From: Sphingomonas phyllosphaerae FA2
GTDB lineage: Bacteria; Pseudomonadota; Alphaproteobacteria; Sphingomonadales; Sphingomonadaceae
Length of the DNA: 64,000 nt
Direction of reading: 5' to 3'
NCBI RefSeq assembly: GCF_000427645.1
Contig: NZ_KE386571.1
Span: 1,415,676-1,479,675, forward strand
Part shown: one piece after another, positions 26,636 to 36,323 of the stretch
How positions within the stretch are numbered: the stretch's first letter is position 1
How the letters are laid out: every line of letters starts with the position of its first letter
Translations under genes and position numbers: made by a program
The notes under the pieces: generated by a model
The model's database searches: none
Told to the model about the DNA's origin: nothing
Seen by the model: only the letters and a program-made list of their open reading frames with translations

Positions 26636-28231
26636 TTACTCCGCCGCCTCGGCCTGCACGACCGGCGGCTTCCACGTCAGCACCGGCTTGCGCGCCGCGA
26701 GCGTCTCGTCGAGGCGTGCGCGCGGGGCGAAGTGCGGGGCGGTCTTGAGCGACGGGTCGCCGGCCTTTGCCCGCTCCGCCACCGAGCGCAGCGCGCCGAT
26801 GAACTGGTCGAGCGCGCCGCGGCTTTCGGTTTCGGTCGGCTCGATCAGCATCGCACCGTGGACGACCAGCGGGAAGTACATGGTCATCGGGTGGAAGCCC
26901 TCGTCGATCAGCGCCTTGGCGGCGTCGATCGTCGAGAAGCCGGCCGCAAAGCCCTTATCCGAGAAGATCGCCTCGTGCATGCACGGCCCCGCCCCCGCGA
27001 ACGGCGCGTCGAGCACGTCCTCCAGCGAGCGCAGCACGTAGTTGGCGTTGAGCACCGCGTCCTCGGCGACCTGCTTCAACCCGTCCGCACCGTGGCTGAG
27101 GATGTACGCCAGCGCGCGCGTGAACATGCCCATCTGGCCGTGAAAGGCGACCATGCGGCCGAAGCTGTCCAGCTTGCCGCCAAAATGCTCGTTCGAGAAT
27201 TCCTCGGCGCGCTCTTCCTCGATCAGATGGACGTACCCGTCCTTCGTCCGCGCGGTGTACGGCAGCGGACCGAACGGCGCGAGCGCCTCCGACAGCACCA
27301 CCGGCCCCGAACCCGGCCCGCCGCCGCCGTGCGGGGTCGAGAAGGTCTTGTGGAGGTTGATGTGCATCGCGTCGACGCCGAGGTCGCCCGGCCGCACGCG
27401 CCCGACGATCGCGTTGAAATTCGCGCCGTCGCAATAGACGTAGCCGCCCGCGGCGTGGACCGCGTCGCTGATCTCCTTGAGATCACGTTCGAACAGCCCG
27501 CAGGTGTTCGGGTTGGTGATCATCACCGCCGCGACGTCCGGTCCGAGCCGCGCCTTGAGCGCCGCGGTATCGATCCGACCTTCGTCGGTGGCGGGAATGT
27601 CCTCGACCGAGAAACCGGCGAAGGCGGCGGTGGCAGGATTGGTGCCGTGCGCCGATTCGGGCACCAGCACGACCTTGCGGTGGCCCTCACCGCGCTTCTC
27701 CAGCGCCGCCTTGATGCACAGGATGCCGCACAATTCGCCATGCGCGCCGGCCTTGGGGCTCATCGCGACGCCGTACATGCCGGTCAGCTTGATGAGCCAC
27801 ACCGCCAGTTCGTTGATGACGCCCAGCGCGCCCTGCACGGTGTCGACCGGCTGGAGCGGGTGGATGTCGGCGAAGCCCGGCATCCGCGCGACCTTTTCGT
27901 TCAGGCGCGGATTGTGCTTCATCGTGCACGAGCCGAGCGGGAAGAGCCCGAGGTCGATCGCGTAATTCTGGCGGCTGAGGCGGGTGTAATGACGCACCGT
28001 CTCCTGCTCCGACAGGCCGGGCAGCCCGATCGCGCTCTTGCGCGTCAGATCGCCGAGCCGCGAGCCTGCGACATCGCCGTCCGCAAAGTCAACGCCGGTC
28101 GTCTCGGTCGAGCCGATCTCGAAGATCAGCGGCTCTTCGAGCATCAGCGCCTTGTTGCCGGTGAAGGTCGGGGCCGCGTTGCCGCCGGCGACCGGCGTCG
28201 TCGGCTTCCAGCCGCTTGCGTTGATGCTCAT
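26636..28231 (-). CDS. gcvPB: Glycine dehydrogenase (aminomethyl-transferring) subunit 2, P-protein beta
   Basis: 531 residues, corresponding to the C-terminal half of one-piece P proteins. The PLP lysine is K295 in '[19 protein letters not shown]', and '[20 protein letters not shown]' and '[20 protein letters not shown]' build the cofactor pocket. With GcvPA it forms the alpha2beta2 P protein, which decarboxylates glycine and loads the aminomethyl group onto the GcvH lipoyl arm. It is the last gene of the gcv operon; its ATG overlaps the gcvPA stop by 4 nt, implying translational coupling. Confidence 0.97.
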   Translation of the reverse strand: MSINASGWKPTTPVAGGNAAPTFTGNKALMLEEPLIFEIGSTETTGVDFADGDVAGSRLGDLTRKSAIGLPGLSEQETVRHYTRLSRQNYAIDLGLFPLGSCTMKHNPRLNEKVARMPGFADIHPLQPVDTVQGALGVINELAVWLIKLTGMYGVAMSPKAGAHGELCGILCIKAALEKRGEGHRKVVLVPESAHGTNPATAAFAGFSVEDIPATDEGRIDTAALKARLGPDVAAVMITNPNTCGLFERDLKEISDAVHAAGGYVYCDGANFNAIVGRVRPGDLGVDAMHINLHKTFSTPHGGGGPGSGPVVLSEALAPFGPLPYTARTKDGYVHLIEEERAEEFSNEHFGGKLDSFGRMVAFHGQMGMFTRALAYILSHGADGLKQVAEDAVLNANYVLRSLEDVLDAPFAGAGPCMHEAIFSDKGFAAGFSTIDAAKALIDEGFHPMTMYFPLVVHGAMLIEPTETESRGALDQFIGALRSVAERAKAGDPSLKTAPHFAPRARLDETLAARKPVLTWKPPVVQAEAAE

Positions 28232-29586
28232 GCCAGTGCCTCCTCAAGCGCGGTCGCCAGCGCCTCAATATCCTCGTCGGTCGCGGTTTCGGTGACGGCG
28301 ACGATCAGCCCGTTCGCCAGCGCATCCTCGCCCGGGTACAGCCGCCCGAGCGACACGCCCGCGAGCACGCCCTTGTCAGCGAGATCGCGCACCACCGGTC
28401 GCGCCTCCTTGCCGATGTCGAGCGTGAACTCGTTGAAGAAGGTGTCGTTGATGAGCTTGACGCCCGGCACCTTCGCCAGCCGGTCCGCCGCACGGCACGC
28501 GCCCGCGTGGTTGAGCGCCGCGAGGCGTCGCAGCCCCGCCTCACCCAACAGCGTCATGTGAATCGAGAAGGCCAGCGCGCACAGCCCGGAGTTGGTGCAG
28601 ATGTTGCTGGTCGCCTTCTCGCGGCGGATATGCTGCTCGCGGGTGGAGAGCGTCAGCACGAAGCCGCGGCGGCCCTCGGCATCGACGGTCTGCCCGCACA
28701 GCCGACCCGGCATCTGGCGGACGTACTTTTCCTTGCAGCCGAACAGCCCGACATACGGGCCGCCGAACTGAAGCCCGACGCCGAGCGACTGGCCCTCGCC
28801 CACGACGATGTCGGCGTCCATCTCGCCGGGCGAGCGCAGCGCACCGAGCGCGACCGGCTCGGTGACGACCGCGATCAGCAGCGCCTTCTTCGCATGGCAG
28901 GCGTCGGCCAGCGGGGTGAGGTCGGCGATGCGGCCGAGGATGTCGGGATATTGGACGACGACGCACGAGGTGTCGTCGTCGATCTTCGCGATCAGCGCGT
29001 CGAGATCGGTGTCGGCGCCGAGCGTCGGCAGCGCGGTGTCGAGCGCGTCGCCGGTGTACTTCGCCATCGTCTTCGCGACCGAGACGTAATGCGGATGCAG
29101 CCCGCCCGACAGGATCGCCTTGCCGCGCCGCGTAATGCGGCGCGCCATGCCGATCGCTTCCCAGCACGCGGTCGAGCCGTCGTACATGCTGGCGTTCGCG
29201 ACATCGGTGCCGAGCAAGGCGGCGACCTGCGTCTGAAACTCGAACAGCATCTGGAGCGTGCCCTGCGCGATCTCCGGCTGATACGGCGTGTAGGCCGTCA
29301 GGAACTCGCCGCGCTGGATCAGGTGATCGACGCTGGCGGGAACGTGATGGCGATACGCCCCTGCCCCAAGGAAGAACGGCACCTCGCCCGCCACCGTGTT
29401 CTTGCGGGCGAGCGCAGCCATGTGGCGCTCGACCGCCAGCTCGCTGGCGTGGTTGGGCAGGTCATGGATCGGGCCGTCGAGCCGCGCGGCTTCGGGCACG
29501 TCGGCGAACAGAGCGTCGATCGACGATGCGCCGATGACGGCCAGCATGTCCTGGCGGTCGGTGGGGGTCAGGGGCAGGTAGCGCAT
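28228..29586 (-). CDS. gcvPA: Glycine dehydrogenase (aminomethyl-transferring) subunit 1, P-protein alpha
   Basis: 452 residues, equivalent to the N-terminal half of one-piece P proteins ('[15 protein letters not shown]', '[41 protein letters not shown]', '[13 protein letters not shown]'). It pairs with GcvPB in glycine decarboxylation. The Shine-Dalgarno 'ggggggag' 10 nt before the ATG belongs to the type E repeat filling the gcvH-gcvPA gap, so the mobile-looking repeat appears to supply this gene's ribosome-binding site. Read with the riboswitch upstream of gcvT, all four genes probably form one transcript. Confidence 0.97.
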   Translation of the reverse strand: MRYLPLTPTDRQDMLAVIGASSIDALFADVPEAARLDGPIHDLPNHASELAVERHMAALARKNTVAGEVPFFLGAGAYRHHVPASVDHLIQRGEFLTAYTPYQPEIAQGTLQMLFEFQTQVAALLGTDVANASMYDGSTACWEAIGMARRITRRGKAILSGGLHPHYVSVAKTMAKYTGDALDTALPTLGADTDLDALIAKIDDDTSCVVVQYPDILGRIADLTPLADACHAKKALLIAVVTEPVALGALRSPGEMDADIVVGEGQSLGVGLQFGGPYVGLFGCKEKYVRQMPGRLCGQTVDAEGRRGFVLTLSTREQHIRREKATSNICTNSGLCALAFSIHMTLLGEAGLRRLAALNHAGACRAADRLAKVPGVKLINDTFFNEFTLDIGKEARPVVRDLADKGVLAGVSLGRLYPGEDALANGLIVAVTETATDEDIEALATALEEALA

Positions 29587-29597
29587 GTTCAGAAAAC

Positions 29598-29727
29598 TCC
29601 CCCCTCCGTGTCAGGGAGGGGTCGGGGGAGGGTCAGCGTCCGGGGATACGGGTAGCGGCGGACGGAACGGCTGACGTTCCGCGAGCACGCGCCCCTCCCC
29701 CAACCCCCTCCCCGATGGGGAGGGGGC
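29598..29727. repeat. Type E repeat inside the gcv operon
   Basis: It fills almost the whole 150-bp gap between gcvH and gcvPA. 'ctcccccctccgtgtcagggaggggtc' forms one hairpin, 'cccctccccgatggggagggggc' the other, with 'gacggaacggctgacgttccg' between. On the coding (minus) strand its end provides the 'ggaggggggag' upstream of gcvPA. Confidence 0.75.
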
Positions 29728-29736
29728 TATGTTAGA

Positions 29737-30108
29737 TCACAGCTTCGCGACGAACGCGGCGTAGGCGGTTTCGTCCATCAGCGCGTCCAGCTCGGACGCG
29801 TCCGACAGCGTGATCTTGAAAAACCAGCCTTCGCCTTCCGGGTCGCTGTTGACCAGCGCCGGCTCGTCGGTCAGCGCCGGATTGCCTTCGAGCACATTGC
29901 CGGAGACGGGCGAATAGACGTCCGACGCGGCCTTGACGCTCTCGACGACCGCAGCCTCGTCGCCCTTGCCGAGCGCACGGCCCGCGTCAGGCACTTCGAC
30001 GAACACGATGTCGCCGAGCTGGCTTTGCGCATAGTCGCTGATGCCGACCGTGCCGGTGTCGCCATCGACGTCGATCCACTCGTGATCCTCGGTGAAATAA
30101 CGGCTCAT
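29737..30108 (-). CDS. gcvH: Glycine cleavage system H protein
   Basis: 123 residues. The lipoylated lysine is K59 in '[19 protein letters not shown]', the invariant ESVKA context. The protein shuttles the aminomethyl intermediate between P, T and L proteins on its lipoyl arm in the cytosol. It starts 2 bp after the gcvT stop, so the two are tightly coupled. The C terminus '[19 protein letters not shown]' has the usual length for the family. Confidence 0.97.
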   Translation of the reverse strand: MSRYFTEDHEWIDVDGDTGTVGISDYAQSQLGDIVFVEVPDAGRALGKGDEAAVVESVKAASDVYSPVSGNVLEGNPALTDEPALVNSDPEGEGWFFKITLSDASELDALMDETAYAAFVAKL

Positions 30109-30110
30109 CT

Positions 30111-31259
30111 TTACTTCACTCCTCGGAAGTAGCGGTGGGGAACGAACGGCATCGCGGTGACGGTGGCACGGTGCGCCTTGCCACGCTGCGACAGGGTGAC
30201 GACGGTGCCGGGCACGGCATCGGCGAGCGGGACATAGGCCATCGCGATCGGCGCGCCGACGGTCGGCGCGAAGCCGCCGCTGGTGACGCGGCCGACGACC
30301 GCGCCCGCGGCGTCGAGCACGTCGGCACCCTCGCGGACCGGCTGACGCCCCTCAACCAGCAGCCCGACCCGCTTGGTGGCGGGGCCGGCCTCGCGCTCGG
30401 CGAGGATGCGTGCGGCGCCGGGGAAGTCGGCAGCCTCGCGGCGGCGCTTGAACAGCGCGAAGCCGAGATCGGCCTGCACCGGGGTGATCGCGGGATCGAG
30501 GTCGTGACCGTAAAGCGGCAACCCCGCCTCCAGCCGCAGCGAGTCGCGCGCGCCGAGCCCGATCGGCTTGATCTCGGGCTGCGCGACCAGCGCGTCGGCG
30601 AACGCCTCGGCGGCCTCGGCGGGCACCGACATTTCCACGCCGTCCTCGCCGGTATAGCCCGAACGGCTGATCCACAGGGCGTGGCCGTTCCACTCGAACG
30701 CGCCGGCCTGCATGAAGGTCAGCGCGGCGACGCCGGGCACGAGCCGCGCGACGGCTTCGACCGCCTTCGGCCCCTGCACCGCGAGCAAAGCGTGCTCTTC
30801 CATCATGTTGAGCGTGATATCGTCGGGCAGATGCTCGACCATATGCGCGACATCGTCATACTTGGTCGCGCCGTTGACGACCATGTAGATGCGATCCGCG
30901 GCTTGCGGCGTCAGCATCAGGTCGTCGAGGACCCCGCCCTGGTCGTTGAGGAGCAGCGAGTAGCGCGCCTTGTTGAGCGGCGCATCGACGATCGCGGCGG
31001 GCATCAGCGCCTCGAGCGCGGTCGCGACATTGTCGCCAGTGATCGACAGCTGGCCCATGTGACTGACGTCGAACAGCCCGGCATTTTCGCGCGTCCAGAG
31101 GTGCTCGGCCATGATGCTCTCGTACTGGACGGGCATGTGATAGCCGGCGAACTCGACCATCCGGCCGCCCTTCGCGCGGTGCCAGGCGTCGAGCGGGAGC
31201 GTCAGGATCTCCAGCGGCTCGAAACCGTCGTCTTCATGGCTAACGGGCGTTTCGCTCAT
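30111..31259 (-). CDS. gcvT: Aminomethyltransferase, glycine cleavage T protein
   Basis: 382 residues from [10 protein letters not shown]. The folate-binding domain shows '[30 protein letters not shown]', '[15 protein letters not shown]' and the key aspartate region, and the C-terminal barrel has '[20 protein letters not shown]'. It transfers the aminomethyl carbon from GcvH to tetrahydrofolate, releasing ammonia. A longer in-frame start would run into the riboswitch, so 31259 is chosen. It is the first gene of the operon gcvT-gcvH-gcvPA-gcvPB; the L protein (dihydrolipoamide dehydrogenase) is not in the window. Confidence 0.96.
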   Translation of the reverse strand: MSETPVSHEDDGFEPLEILTLPLDAWHRAKGGRMVEFAGYHMPVQYESIMAEHLWTRENAGLFDVSHMGQLSITGDNVATALEALMPAAIVDAPLNKARYSLLLNDQGGVLDDLMLTPQAADRIYMVVNGATKYDDVAHMVEHLPDDITLNMMEEHALLAVQGPKAVEAVARLVPGVAALTFMQAGAFEWNGHALWISRSGYTGEDGVEMSVPAEAAEAFADALVAQPEIKPIGLGARDSLRLEAGLPLYGHDLDPAITPVQADLGFALFKRRREAADFPGAARILAEREAGPATKRVGLLVEGRQPVREGADVLDAAGAVVGRVTSGGFAPTVGAPIAMAYVPLADAVPGTVVTLSQRGKAHRATVTAMPFVPHRYFRGVK

Positions 31260-31322
31260 CACAGGTCTTCCGTTACAAGAGGCCGGTCGCATGCGGAGCC
31301 CGGGGCCCGCCATCGATCCGAA

Positions 31323-31527
31323 TGTCCCCCTCTGTCACGGAACCTGAGAGCTTTCCCCGGATATGCCGGGTTACCCCTTCGGTGGGCGTGCGGGCCGAGG
31401 CCCACATGCCGCTTTCCAGAGTGTCGATCGGCCGGCGCGGTCCCTTCTGCCTGAGAGATTCCGGGGTGGTTGCTCCTTCGGCGGCGGCTGATGACCTGAA
31501 AGGCCGGCCGCGCTCTCCCGCGCCTGC
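31323..31527 (-). promoter_or_regulatory. Tandem glycine riboswitch upstream of gcvT
   Basis: Read on the minus strand, aptamer 1 (about 31527-31437) shows 'GCGGGAGAG', 'GCCGAAGGAGCAA' and 'AATCTCTCAGGCAGAAGGGA'. Aptamer 2 (about 31422-31323) shows 'ACTCTGGAAAGC', 'CACCGAAGGGGTAA' and 'GAAAGCTCTCAGGTTCCGTG' with the closing 'ACAGAGG'. These are the hallmarks of the two-aptamer glycine riboswitch, and the placement directly before gcvT makes it an activator of glycine breakdown when glycine is high. About 63 nt separate it from the start codon. No strong terminator is evident in that stretch, so control may be translational. Confidence 0.93.
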
Positions 31528-31559
31528 CCATGCCCCTTGCGCGGCATCGACCGAACCGC

Positions 31560-31587
31560 CCTCTACGCGCGCCGGAGCGGGAGTCAA
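31560..31587 (-). promoter_or_regulatory. Candidate promoter of the gcv operon
   Basis: On the minus strand, TTGACT (31587-31582) is followed after 16 nt by TAGAGG (31565-31560). Transcription would start near 31553, about 25 nt before the first aptamer. It lies in the divergent gap shared with the FkbM methyltransferase gene. Confidence 0.5.
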
Positions 31588-31668
31588 TTGCGGATTGCTC
31601 GCCACGGCTATGGTGTCGTGCACCGACATGGGTCACTATCTATGCGTGGCATGAACGGGGGGTTCTGG

Positions 31669-32583
31669 GTGTCTGACGTACTGAACGGACTGGCAATCGC
31701 GTCGAAAAAGGCCGTGCACCGGCTTCTCGTGGCGCCGAGGCAGCGGCGGCGTTGGGCGGCTGCGCGCGCGCCATTCGATCACCGTACGCCGGAAGGGCTG
31801 ACCTTTCGGCTGTACCCGCACGAATATGTCGACTCCTTCATCTATCAATTCGGCATCTACGAACGGCAGTATCTCGATTTCTTGCTGAAGGTGCTGCCGC
31901 GCGATGCGGTCATGCTGGATATCGGCGCGAACATCGGGAACCACGCACTGTATCTGGCACGCCATATCGCCGCCATTCACGCGTTCGAGCCCAATCCGGT
32001 CACCTTCGCGCGACTGAAGCACAATGTCGCAAGCAACGGGCTGGAGGATCGGGTCACCCTCCACCATGTCGGGCTTGGCGACGAGGAAGGGATGTTCCGC
32101 TTCGCCTCGAACGTGTCGGGCAACCTCGGCGCAAGCGGGTTCCTGCGTGGTGACGAGGCCGCCGACGCTCGTGTGGAGGTGATCGAGCTGCCGATCCGCC
32201 GCGCCGACGATTACGTCGCCGCGCTCGATCTACCGAAGGTCGATTTCGTGAAGCTCGACGTCGAGGGATGGGAAGCCTCGGTGTTCCGCGGGCTGGCCGG
32301 CACGATCGCGCGCCATCGGCCGATCGTGGCGTTCGAGTATCACGGTCACGAGCAGCCCCGCAGCGACTTCGACGCGATCGTCGCGGCGCTGCCGGGCTAT
32401 ACCATCATCGACCCCGCCTTCGCTCCGGCGCAGGCCAGCTATGCCGCGAAGGCGCTGTGGGCGATACGCCGAGCGGGCTGGCCGGAACTGCGCCGTGTCA
32501 CCGACCCTGAACCGCGTACCTACGAGAGCCTGTTGGCCTTTCCCAATGAAGAGCTGCTCGCGAGGTTCGATCGAAAGGATTAG
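31669..32583 (+). CDS. FkbM family SAM-dependent methyltransferase
   Basis: About 304 residues. The SAM-binding motif I is 'VMLDIGANIGNHALYLARH', followed by 'AIHAFEPNPVTFARLKHNV' (the acidic residue binding the ribose) and the FkbM hallmark 'DFVKLDVEGWEASVFRGL'. Family members O-methylate sugars, polyketides and polysaccharide units; the substrate here is unknown and no glycosyltransferase neighbours are present. A GTG at 31669 with a G-rich ribosome-binding site (31656-31662) is chosen; ATG codons at 31642 and 31651 are alternatives. Longer forms would overlap the riboswitch control region. Confidence 0.85.
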   Translation: MSDVLNGLAIASKKAVHRLLVAPRQRRRWAAARAPFDHRTPEGLTFRLYPHEYVDSFIYQFGIYERQYLDFLLKVLPRDAVMLDIGANIGNHALYLARHIAAIHAFEPNPVTFARLKHNVASNGLEDRVTLHHVGLGDEEGMFRFASNVSGNLGASGFLRGDEAADARVEVIELPIRRADDYVAALDLPKVDFVKLDVEGWEASVFRGLAGTIARHRPIVAFEYHGHEQPRSDFDAIVAALPGYTIIDPAFAPAQASYAAKALWAIRRAGWPELRRVTDPEPRTYESLLAFPNEELLARFDRKD

Positions 32584-32639
32584 CGTGGAGCCGCAGCCGG
32601 TTTGAACACGTTGCGGGGTGAAGGACAAGGAGATCGCTT

Positions 32640-32903
32640 ATGGACACTGCCACTTCCCCCGTCGTCGAGCGGATCGCGCGCGTACTCGCTGCGCAGCATC
32701 TGAGCGCCAACGGTCATGGCACCGTCGAATCGCCGAGCGCGCTCGTCGACGCGCAGTGGAAGGATCACCGCGACGATGCGATTGCGGTGCTGCACACGAT
32801 GCGCGCGCCGAGCCCGGCGATGGCCGCGGCGGGCGATGTTGCGGTGTGGGAGCGGATGGTGCTGGCGGCAATCGCGGAGGCAAAGCCCGGCATCGTCATG
32901 TAG
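32640..32903 (+). CDS. Small conserved hypothetical protein
   Basis: 87 residues: 'VVERIARVLAAQHLSANGHGT' followed by 'VDAQWKDHRDDAIAVLHTMRAPSPAMAAAGD' and 'WERMVLAAIAE'. It is predicted to be soluble and all-helical. A good AAGGAG-type site ('aaggacaaggag') precedes the ATG at 32640. Similar short proteins are frequent in sphingomonads, but I know of no function. Its last 8 bp overlap the convergent MFS gene. Confidence 0.75.
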   Translation: MDTATSPVVERIARVLAAQHLSANGHGTVESPSALVDAQWKDHRDDAIAVLHTMRAPSPAMAAAGDVAVWERMVLAAIAEAKPGIVM

Positions 32904-34080
32904 CGGCGCGGCGGTCCACGGCCCACGACACTGCCAGCACGACCAGCCCGGCGACCGCGAGCACGGCCCCGACCGGGCCGGTCGAGGTCCAGCCCCAGCC
33001 GGCGGCGATCGCCATCCCGCCCAGCCACGGCCCCAGCGCATTGGCGGTGTTGAACGCCGAATGGTTGAGCGCCGCGGCGAGCGCCTGCGCGTCGCCCGCC
33101 ACGTCCATCAGCCGGGTCTGGAGGACGGTGCCGAGCGAGCCGCCGATCCCGATCGCCACCATCGCCACCAGCACGGTCGCGAAGTGCTGCGCGGCCAGCG
33201 GCCAGAGCAGCAACGCGGCGATGCTCCACACCAGCACCGCGGCGGCGGTCGGCAGCAAGGCGCGGTCGGCGAACCTGGGAACGATCAGATTGCCTGCGGT
33301 CATCCCAACGCCGAACGCAGCGAGTGCGAACGGCACCATGCGCGGGCCGACCTGCGTCACGTCCGCCATCGTGTCGGCCAGATAGGTATAGACCGCGAAC
33401 AGCCCGCCGAACCCGATCGCGCCGATGCCGAGCGTCAGCCACACCTGTGGCCGCCGGAGCGCACGAAGCTCCCACAGCGGGCTCGCCGCCGGGTCGCCGC
33501 GGTCGCGTGGCGCGAAAAAGGCGACCAGCGCCGCGGTCAGCGCCGCCAGCCCCGCAACGACGATGAAGCACGAGCGCCAGCCGAGCAGCTGCCCCATGAA
33601 ATTGGCGAGCGGCACGCCGACGATCGTTGCGACCGTCAGCCCCAGCATGACGCGCGCCACCGCCTGCGTCCGCTTGCCCGCATCGACCAGCGACGCCGCG
33701 ACCAGCATCGCGATCCCGAAATATGCGCCGTGCGGCAGCCCGGCGATGAAGCGGAACAGCATCATCCAGCCATAGGTCGGCGCGAGCGCGGACAACGCGT
33801 TGCCGAGCGCGAACAGCGTCATTAGCGCGATCAGCAGATGCCGCCGCGCCATCCGCGCGCCGAGCACGGCGAGCAGTGGCGCGCCGACAACCACGCCCAA
33901 GGCATAGGCGCTGATGACATGCCCGGCGGTCGGCGCATCGACACCGAGGTCGCGCGCCATGTCGGGCAGCAGGCTCATCGTCGCGAATTCGGTGGTGCCG
34001 ATCGCAAACCCGCCGACCGCGAGCGACAAATGGATCAAGCCGACGGGTGCGTTGCGCACGTCGGCAATGGCGGTGGCCAT
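32896..34080 (-). CDS. MFS transporter, AraJ/YdhP-like efflux family
   Basis: 394 residues with 12 predicted membrane segments. The N-terminal half has 'SLAVGGFAIGTTEFATMSLLPDMARDLGV', typical of the DHA1 drug/arabinose efflux group (AraJ, YdhP, NepI), the loop 2-3 motif 'GARMARRHLLIAL' and the motif C-like 'RVMLGLTVATIVGVPLANFMGQLLGWR'. It probably exports a small organic compound by proton antiport. The start at 34080 (MATAIADVRN) puts the first helix at the usual place; a longer frame upstream is not supported. There is no linked regulator. Confidence 0.9.
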   Translation of the reverse strand: MATAIADVRNAPVGLIHLSLAVGGFAIGTTEFATMSLLPDMARDLGVDAPTAGHVISAYALGVVVGAPLLAVLGARMARRHLLIALMTLFALGNALSALAPTYGWMMLFRFIAGLPHGAYFGIAMLVAASLVDAGKRTQAVARVMLGLTVATIVGVPLANFMGQLLGWRSCFIVVAGLAALTAALVAFFAPRDRGDPAASPLWELRALRRPQVWLTLGIGAIGFGGLFAVYTYLADTMADVTQVGPRMVPFALAAFGVGMTAGNLIVPRFADRALLPTAAAVLVWSIAALLLWPLAAQHFATVLVAMVAIGIGGSLGTVLQTRLMDVAGDAQALAAALNHSAFNTANALGPWLGGMAIAAGWGWTSTGPVGAVLAVAGLVVLAVSWAVDRRAAT

Positions 34081-34173
34081 GCGATTTCCCCGGTTTCGGC
34101 TTTTGTGGTGAACCGCATAGCTGGCGATGCTGCGGTGCAGCGTCAAGGGTTTGTCGGTCGTGCGGGCAGTAAC

Positions 34174-34306
34174 CGTCGCTCCTGCGCAGGCAGGAGCCTA
34201 TGTCTGTACGTGGCGGCGCGGAGCGTTTGACACAAAATGCCGGGTACGTGTGTCGACGTCTGGCGATACGCGACAGACATGGGCCCCTGCCTTCGCAGGG
34301 GCGACG
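34174..34306. repeat. Intergenic inverted repeat, singleton type F
   Basis: The left arm 34174-34207 'cgtcgctcctgcgcaggcag..gtctgt' pairs imperfectly with the right arm 34273-34306 'acagacatgggcccctgcct..gcgacg', around a ~65-nt loop. I see no second copy in this window. It lies between two minus-strand genes; nothing else is evident in this 282-bp gap. Confidence 0.6.
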
Positions 34307-34362
34307 GAGGGGAAGTCACCTGCCCCCTCATGTCGGGACCCGCTTCTTCTGCGCGCGACGGT

Positions 34363-35574
34363 TTACGCCGCCGGCGTCAGCCGCAACAACCGGCCCTGCG
34401 AATCGCCGCCGTCCTCCAGCACATAGATCGCGCCGTCCGGGCCTTGCTCCACCTCGCGGATCCGCGCGCCCATGGACCATTGGTCGCCCTTGCTCGCGTT
34501 CGTACCGTTGAGGTCGACCCGCACCAGCGACTGCGACGACAGCCCGCCGATAAACGCGTCCCCCTTGTATTGCGGGAACAGGTCGCCCGAATAGATCATC
34601 AGCCCGCCCGGCGAGATCACCGGATTCCACCAGACCTTCGGCGCTTCATAGCCGTCGCCGGGCGCGTGATCGGGGATGTCGCTGCCGTCGTAGTTCGAGC
34701 CGTTCGAGACGTTCGGCCAGCCGTAGTTGCGGCCGGGCAGGATCAGGTTGAGTTCGTCCCCGCCCTTCGGCCCCATCTCCTGCTGCCAGAGATTGCCCTG
34801 CGCATCGAAGGCGAGCCCGAGCAGGTTGCGGTGCCCGTAGCTCCACACCTCGGGTAGAAAGCCCTGCGTCGCGAGTGGGTTGTTCGCCGCCGGCTTGCCA
34901 TCCGGGGTCAGCCGCAACACCTTGCCGAGCGAGCCGCCCTTGTCCTGCGCAGGAGTGAACTTCTGTCGCTCGCCGTTGGTGAAGAACAGATACTGACCGT
35001 CGGGCGAGAAAGCGATACGCCCCGAATAATGGCCGTCGCCGTTGACCAACGGTGTGGCGCGATACAGCGCCTCGATCATCGAAAGACGTTCGGCCCCCGC
35101 GTCGCCCGACAGCACGCCACGCGCGAGCACCACGCCCTTGCCGCCCTGCCCGGGAGCCGAATAACTGAAGTAGACGCGCTTGCTGGTCGCGAAATCGGGG
35201 GCGAGCACCACGTCCATCAATCCGCCCTGCCCGGCGGAATCGACGTCGATGGTCGCGATCGTGCGGCGCGACGAGCCGTCCGCACTGACGAGCAGCAATT
35301 CGCCCTTCTTCTCGGTGACCAGCATCCGGCGGTCGGGAAGGAAGGTCATCGCCCAGGGCGCGTCGAAATCGGCGATCACCGCGCGGGCGAACGGCGTCCC
35401 CGCAACCGGCGTGCTGCTCGGCGAGGGCGACGGGCTCGGAGTCGGCGCCGGCACGCCCGGCGCGTCGGCGACCGGCTGCACCGCGGCCGAATCCTCCCCG
35501 TTGCAGGCCGCCGCAGCGGTGAGCGCGACGGCGGCGAGCGCGATACGGTACAGCACCCGATTCTCCTTTTTCAT
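34363..35574 (-). CDS. PQQ-dependent sugar dehydrogenase (soluble aldose dehydrogenase/Asd type)
   Basis: 403 residues from MKKENRVLYRIAL. An N-terminal hydrophobic segment ends in 'LTAAAACNGED', which could be a lipobox with C near residue 20; a Pro/Ser linker ('APTPSPSPSPSSTPV') follows. The catalytic six-bladed propeller has 'DAPWAMTFLPDRRMLVTEKKG', 'GHYSGRIAFSPDGQYLFFTNGER' and 'VWSYGHRNLLGLAFDAQGNLWQQEMGPKGGDELN', which hold the catalytic His and calcium/PQQ-binding residues of soluble glucose dehydrogenases. It probably oxidises aldoses in the periplasm with PQQ. No PQQ synthesis genes are in the window. Confidence 0.9.
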   Translation of the reverse strand: MKKENRVLYRIALAAVALTAAAACNGEDSAAVQPVADAPGVPAPTPSPSPSPSSTPVAGTPFARAVIADFDAPWAMTFLPDRRMLVTEKKGELLLVSADGSSRRTIATIDVDSAGQGGLMDVVLAPDFATSKRVYFSYSAPGQGGKGVVLARGVLSGDAGAERLSMIEALYRATPLVNGDGHYSGRIAFSPDGQYLFFTNGERQKFTPAQDKGGSLGKVLRLTPDGKPAANNPLATQGFLPEVWSYGHRNLLGLAFDAQGNLWQQEMGPKGGDELNLILPGRNYGWPNVSNGSNYDGSDIPDHAPGDGYEAPKVWWNPVISPGGLMIYSGDLFPQYKGDAFIGGLSSQSLVRVDLNGTNASKGDQWSMGARIREVEQGPDGAIYVLEDGGDSQGRLLRLTPAA

Positions 35575-35634
35575 CCGAGTTTCATTCAACAAATCCGGGT
35601 CACATGCATTGTTCCGGCAAGCTGGGCTAGGCGC

Positions 35635-35663
35635 TTGCGAGCGTAGCGCAGTGGCGCTATATG
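35635..35663 (+). promoter_or_regulatory. Promoter of the rimP-nusA-infB operon
   Basis: TTGCGA (35635-35640), 17-bp spacer, TATATG (35658-35663): a good housekeeping-type promoter about 80 bp before rimP. The leader from about 35670 to 35744 is GC-rich and may fold ('gggctcgctccgcgg'). Confidence 0.6.
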
Positions 35664-35744
35664 GGCGGTGCTTTCTCTTACATCGCGAGGTGATAAGGGG
35701 CTGCGGGGCTCGCTCCGCGGCGGCAAGAAACGCATGTGCGGTAG

Positions 35745-36323
35745 GTGCTTTTGAACGACATCACTCCCCTCGTCCGGTTGATCGAGCCAGAGGCAGACGC
35801 GCTCGGCTTCGCGCTGGTGCGCGTCCGGTTGTTCGGCAAGGACGATGAGCGCACGCTGCAGATCATGGCCGAGCGGCCTGACACGCGGCAGCTGAACATC
35901 GACGATTGCGCCGAACTGTCGCGCCGCATCTCGGACAAGCTCGACGCGCTGGAGGAGGCCGGCAAGGACCCGATCGAGGGTGCGTACCGGCTGGAAGTGT
36001 CGTCGCCGGGCATCGACCGCCCGCTGACCCGTCGGCAGGATTTCATCGACTGGGCCGGGCATGAGGCACGGATCGTGCTGACCGAGGCGGTCGACGGGCA
36101 GAAGCAGTTCAAGGGCGACCTGGAAGGCATCGATGCCGATGGCATGATCGCGATCCGCCACCCGCGCACCGGCGTGCTGGAGCAGGTGCCGTTCGCGCTG
36201 ATCGCCGATGCCAAGCTGGTGCTGACCGATCGCCTGATCGAGGCCACCGTCCCGCTCTCGATGGAGGGCGCGGAAGAAGAGATTCAGATAACGTCCGCGG
36301 ACGAAGAAGAGGAAACCCACTGA
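35745..36323 (+). CDS. rimP: Ribosome maturation factor RimP
   Basis: 192 residues. The N-terminal alpha/beta domain ('LVRLIEPEADALGFALVRVRLFGKDDERTLQIMAERPD', 'LNIDDCAELSRRISDKLDALE', 'YRLEVSSPGIDRPLTRRQDF') and the C-terminal SH3-like domain are both present. RimP is needed for 30S subunit maturation. The start is a GTG at 35745, or a TTG two codons later; neither has an ideal ribosome-binding site. The acidic tail 'EEEIQITSADEEEETH' extends beyond typical homologues. The stop overlaps the nusA ATG by one base (TGATG), so translation is coupled. Confidence 0.95.
   Translation: MLLNDITPLVRLIEPEADALGFALVRVRLFGKDDERTLQIMAERPDTRQLNIDDCAELSRRISDKLDALEEAGKDPIEGAYRLEVSSPGIDRPLTRRQDFIDWAGHEARIVLTEAVDGQKQFKGDLEGIDADGMIAIRHPRTGVLEQVPFALIADAKLVLTDRLIEATVPLSMEGAEEEIQITSADEEEETH

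Noticed and set aside
35664-35744. Possible initiator tRNA upstream of rimP, as in enterics
   Set aside because: No T-loop sequence or cloverleaf can be found in the rimP leader.
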